Origin: Neomegalonema perideroedes DSM 15528
Lineage (GTDB): Bacteria > Pseudomonadota > Alphaproteobacteria > Rhodobacterales > Rhodobacteraceae
Assembly (NCBI RefSeq): GCF_000374145.1
Contig: NZ_KB893654.1
Span: 454,221-518,220 of the forward strand
Direction of reading: 5' to 3'
DNA: 64,000 nt
Positions 61,711 through 64,000 of this stretch are shown one piece after another (the first letter of the stretch is position 1; each line of letters opens with the position of its first letter). Made by a program: the position numbers and the translations under genes. The notes beneath the pieces were generated by a model. It did no database searches and had not been told where the DNA came from. It saw only the letters and a program-made list of their open reading frames with translations.

Positions 61711-63012
61711 TCAGCGGGCGGCGGAGGCCTCCAGAACGTCTTCATAGGTCCGCAGGCCCGTGACCGGGGCCGAGACCAGCACGGCCATGTTGCCGGGCTT
61801 ATGCTGGTTGCGGAGCATCTTGGTGTGGGCCTGAGGAATCTCGTCCCAGGGGAAGACCTCGGACATGCAGGGGTCGATTCGCCGCTCGATCATGAGCTGG
61901 TTCGCCTGAGAGGCCTGGAGCAGGTTCGCGAAATGCGAGCCCTGGACGCGCTTCTGATGCATCCAGAGATAACGCGCGTCGAGCGTGAGGTTATAGCCGG
62001 AGGTTCCGGCGCAGATCACCACCATGCCGCCGCGCTTCACCACCAGCAGCGAGACCGGGAAGGTCGCCTCGCCGGGATGCTCGAAGACGAAATCGACGTT
62101 GTTGCCCTTGCCGGTGATGTCCCAGATGGCCTTGCCGAAGCGGCGGGCCTCTTTGAGCCATTCGTTATATTCGGGGGTGTTCACCGTGGGCATCTGGCCC
62201 CAGCAGCTGAAGTCCTTGCGGTTGATCACGCCGCGGCAGCCGAGGCTCATGGCGAATTCGCGCTTGGATTCCTCGGAGATCATGCCGATGGCGTTGGCGC
62301 CCGCGGTGTTGATCAGCTGGATCGCCATGGAGCCGAGGCCGCCCGTCGCGCCCCAGACCAGCACGTTCTGGCCCGGCCGCAGGATATGCGGGCGATGGCC
62401 GAAGAGCATGCGGTAGGCCGTGGCGAGGGTCAGGGTGTAGCAGGCCGATTCCTCCCAAGTCAGATGCTTGGGGCGCGGCATGAGCTGCTGGCTCTGGACG
62501 CGGGCGAATTGGGCGAAGCTGCCGTCCGGCGTCTCATAGCCCCAGATGCGCTGGCTGGAGGAGAACATCGGATCTCCGCCGTTGCACTCCTCGTCGTCAC
62601 CGTCGGTCTGATTGCAATGGACGACGACCTCGTCGCCGACCTTCCAGCGCGTCACCTTGTCGCCCACCGCCCAGACGATCCCCGAGGCGTCGGAGCCGGC
62701 GATGTGATAGGGAGCCTTATGCACGTCGAAGGGCGAGATGGGCACGCCCAAACCCGCCCAGACGCCGTTGAAGTTCACGCCGGCGGCCATGACGAGGATC
62801 AGCACCTCGTTGCTGTCGATCTTCGGAGTCTCGACGACCTCGAGGGCGAAGGATTTCTCCGGCTCGCCATGGCGCTCGCGGCGAATCGCCCAAGCGTACA
62901 TTTTGGACGGCGTATGGCCGAGGGGCGGAATCTCTCCGACCTCGTAGAGGTCTTTCGTGGCGAGGCTCTTCGTGGCGCTGGGGGCCTGGTTCTGGGCGGC
63001 CGTCTGCGTCAT
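61711..63012 (-). CDS. ccr: Crotonyl-CoA carboxylase/reductase
   Basis: Protein of 433 residues from ATG 63012 (MTQTAAQNQAPSATK). Medium-chain dehydrogenase/reductase fold: KDLYEVGEIPPLGHTPSKMYAWAI is diagnostic of Ccr, then AAGVNFNGVWAGLG, NADPH-binding VWGATGGLGSMAIQL, and CO2-pocket elements INRKDFSCWGQMP and FEHPGEATFPVS. It reduces and carboxylates crotonyl-CoA to ethylmalonyl-CoA, the key step of the ethylmalonyl-CoA pathway for growth on C2 compounds. Identification is secure. Confidence 0.96.
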   Translation of the reverse strand: MTQTAAQNQAPSATKSLATKDLYEVGEIPPLGHTPSKMYAWAIRRERHGEPEKSFALEVVETPKIDSNEVLILVMAAGVNFNGVWAGLGVPISPFDVHKAPYHIAGSDASGIVWAVGDKVTRWKVGDEVVVHCNQTDGDDEECNGGDPMFSSSQRIWGYETPDGSFAQFARVQSQQLMPRPKHLTWEESACYTLTLATAYRMLFGHRPHILRPGQNVLVWGATGGLGSMAIQLINTAGANAIGMISEESKREFAMSLGCRGVINRKDFSCWGQMPTVNTPEYNEWLKEARRFGKAIWDITGKGNNVDFVFEHPGEATFPVSLLVVKRGGMVVICAGTSGYNLTLDARYLWMHQKRVQGSHFANLLQASQANQLMIERRIDPCMSEVFPWDEIPQAHTKMLRNQHKPGNMAVLVSAPVTGLRTYEDVLEASAAR

Positions 63013-63405
63013 CGTCTGCTCCTGAAATTCGCGGCGTTTGTCTTGCGGGCGGAAGCTCCGCTCTCGCGTCAGATGCTCGCGAAAGCATGAAAGATACAAT
63101 TCGGACTTAAGTATTGTTCAGATATTGCGCAAGGGCAAGGCGTTTTTTGCGATGCGGCATAGAATCCTCCTCCGTTCTCCTCGCGCTCCGACGGGGGCGC
63201 GGGCCGCGCCCCCTGAGGGAGAAACGCGCGCCGCGCGCAACTCCGCGCATGCAACCCAAGGCGCCCGAAACCTCCGCTGAGTCGCGGCCAAGCCTCGCGA
63301 AAATCTGCGAAAGCCGCCGCGACCAACCTTTCGCGCCCATTGCCATCCCGAAGAGTTTTCGGCATTCCTCGGTTTCGTGAAACGGAAAATTTACGAGACG
63401 CCCGA
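63013..63405. other. Intergenic region between ccr and the molybdopterin-domain gene
   Basis: 393 bp between divergently transcribed genes. An AT-richer segment at about 63085-63130 is the likely ccr promoter region. The rest is GC-rich with short palindromes such as GCGCGCCGCGCGC. I see no convincing gene, RNA or repeat. Confidence 0.5.
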
Positions 63406-63984
63406 ATGAGAAGCTGGCTGATGGGAGCCTTAGGGGCGCTCCTGATAGGGGGAGCCGTCTATGCGGCGATGCGCCCCGACGCGCGCCCCACCTCGATTCC
63501 CGCAGCCGAACTGCTTGCGCTGCCTTTGCCCGCCGACGATCGCTTCGATCCGCTGCTTCTGATCTGGGGCGGCGCGCCGGCGCGCCGCAATTGGGTCGAC
63601 CCCTTCACCAGCGAGCGCGTGAGCGCCTTCGACCTCGCCACTCTGGAGAAGCTGCCGCAGCGGGAGTTCGCCACCACCACCGACTGGACCGACGGAGAGC
63701 GTCGCTTCCGGGGCGTGCTTCTGCGCGATCTTCTGGCGGCGGTGGGCGCTCAGGGCGCTTTGACGCGGGCCGGCAGCCGCACGGATTACGTCGTGGACAT
63801 CCCCATGTCGGACGTTCTGCGCTACGACATGCTGATCGCCACCCATATGGACGGCGAGGCGCTTCAGCCCAGCAACAAAGGTCCGCTTTGGCTGATCTAC
63901 CCGCGCGACGAGCATCGCGAATTGCGCGATCCGTTGTATAATTCGCGATGGGTCAGCAATCTCACCGAATTGAAGGTCGAATGA
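63406..63984 (+). CDS. Molybdopterin-dependent oxidoreductase domain protein
   Basis: Protein of 192 residues from ATG 63406 (MRSWLMGALGALLIGGAVYA). It has an N-terminal signal or membrane anchor and then a compact domain with FRGVLLRDLLAAVG, VDIPMSD and GPLWLIYPRDEHRELRDPLYNSRWV. This is the C-terminal half pattern of the sulfite-oxidase-type molybdopterin-binding fold. The short form lacks much of the usual cofactor domain, so redox activity is uncertain. The gene ends 16 bp before the window edge. Confidence 0.75.
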   Translation: MRSWLMGALGALLIGGAVYAAMRPDARPTSIPAAELLALPLPADDRFDPLLLIWGGAPARRNWVDPFTSERVSAFDLATLEKLPQREFATTTDWTDGERRFRGVLLRDLLAAVGAQGALTRAGSRTDYVVDIPMSDVLRYDMLIATHMDGEALQPSNKGPLWLIYPRDEHRELRDPLYNSRWVSNLTELKVE

Positions 63985-64000
63985 CCGGGCGGCCGCTCTC

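Overview
The window is GC-rich, densely coding bacterial DNA that looks alphaproteobacterial. Evidence for this is an adjacent divK-pleD pair, a DUF3572 gene, crotonyl-CoA carboxylase/reductase (ethylmalonyl-CoA pathway), a TIGR01459-type HAD protein and dnaK-dnaJ. I cannot name the genus. No tRNA, rRNA, CRISPR array, insertion sequence or integrase was seen.

Layout. 1-1990: 5' part of glnE (minus strand). 2042-19667: an exosortase A (XrtA/EpsH) exopolysaccharide locus. It holds an O-antigen-ligase-like polymerase, two glycosyltransferases, two polysaccharide deacetylase-like proteins, two GNAT/FemAB-like proteins, an outer-membrane export lipoprotein, a chain-length protein, a tyrosine autokinase, a beta-barrel protein, an ExeA-like ATPase and an XrtA-EpsI fusion. 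No PEP-CTERM substrate protein is encoded here. 19719-20246: moaB. 20526-25213: a graspetide (omega-ester peptide) cluster of four repeat-rich precursor genes followed by one ATP-grasp macrocyclase. 25400-44502: mostly housekeeping and hypothetical genes: a TipF-like degenerate EAL protein, HAD and isochorismatase hydrolases, uup, dnaK-dnaJ, small secreted proteins, a GST, moaE, a NYN protein, folK, an esterase, divK, pleD and a pirin. 44598-60461: a type III secretion system (T3SS) entirely on the minus strand, in two blocks: sctC(N-terminal part)-TPR-small-small-sctI-J-K-L-N-O-Q-R-S-T-U, then small-small-sctD-X-Y-V. 60728-61468: a divergent glycine-rich protein. 61711-63984: ccr and a molybdopterin-domain oxidoreductase.

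The most unusual content is the graspetide cluster. Its four precursors carry 32 copies of an octapeptide of the plesiocin type (TTxxxxEE, here nearly always [ST]TxxxGEE). Thr2, Gly6 and Glu7 are present in all 32. The first Thr/Ser and the last acidic residue are lost only together, in the same three copies. This is the pattern expected if two nested Thr-Glu ester rings are formed and the outer ring is optional. Two precursors share a signal-peptide-like leader and a related upstream region, so they arose by duplication.

The T3SS is also atypical. SctU lacks the NPTH autocleavage motif. The only SctC homologue stops after the periplasmic domains and has a coiled coil where the secretin pore should be. 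It also carries the sctX-sctY-sctV trio best known from the Ysc family. AT-rich islands lie upstream of precursor 1, of the second T3SS block and between sctC and the glycine-rich gene. The first and third end in nearly the same leader just before the start codon, which suggests shared regulation or descent. An approximately 100-bp palindromic repeat occurs twice in opposite orientation, and each copy supplies the TAG stop codon of the gene it follows.
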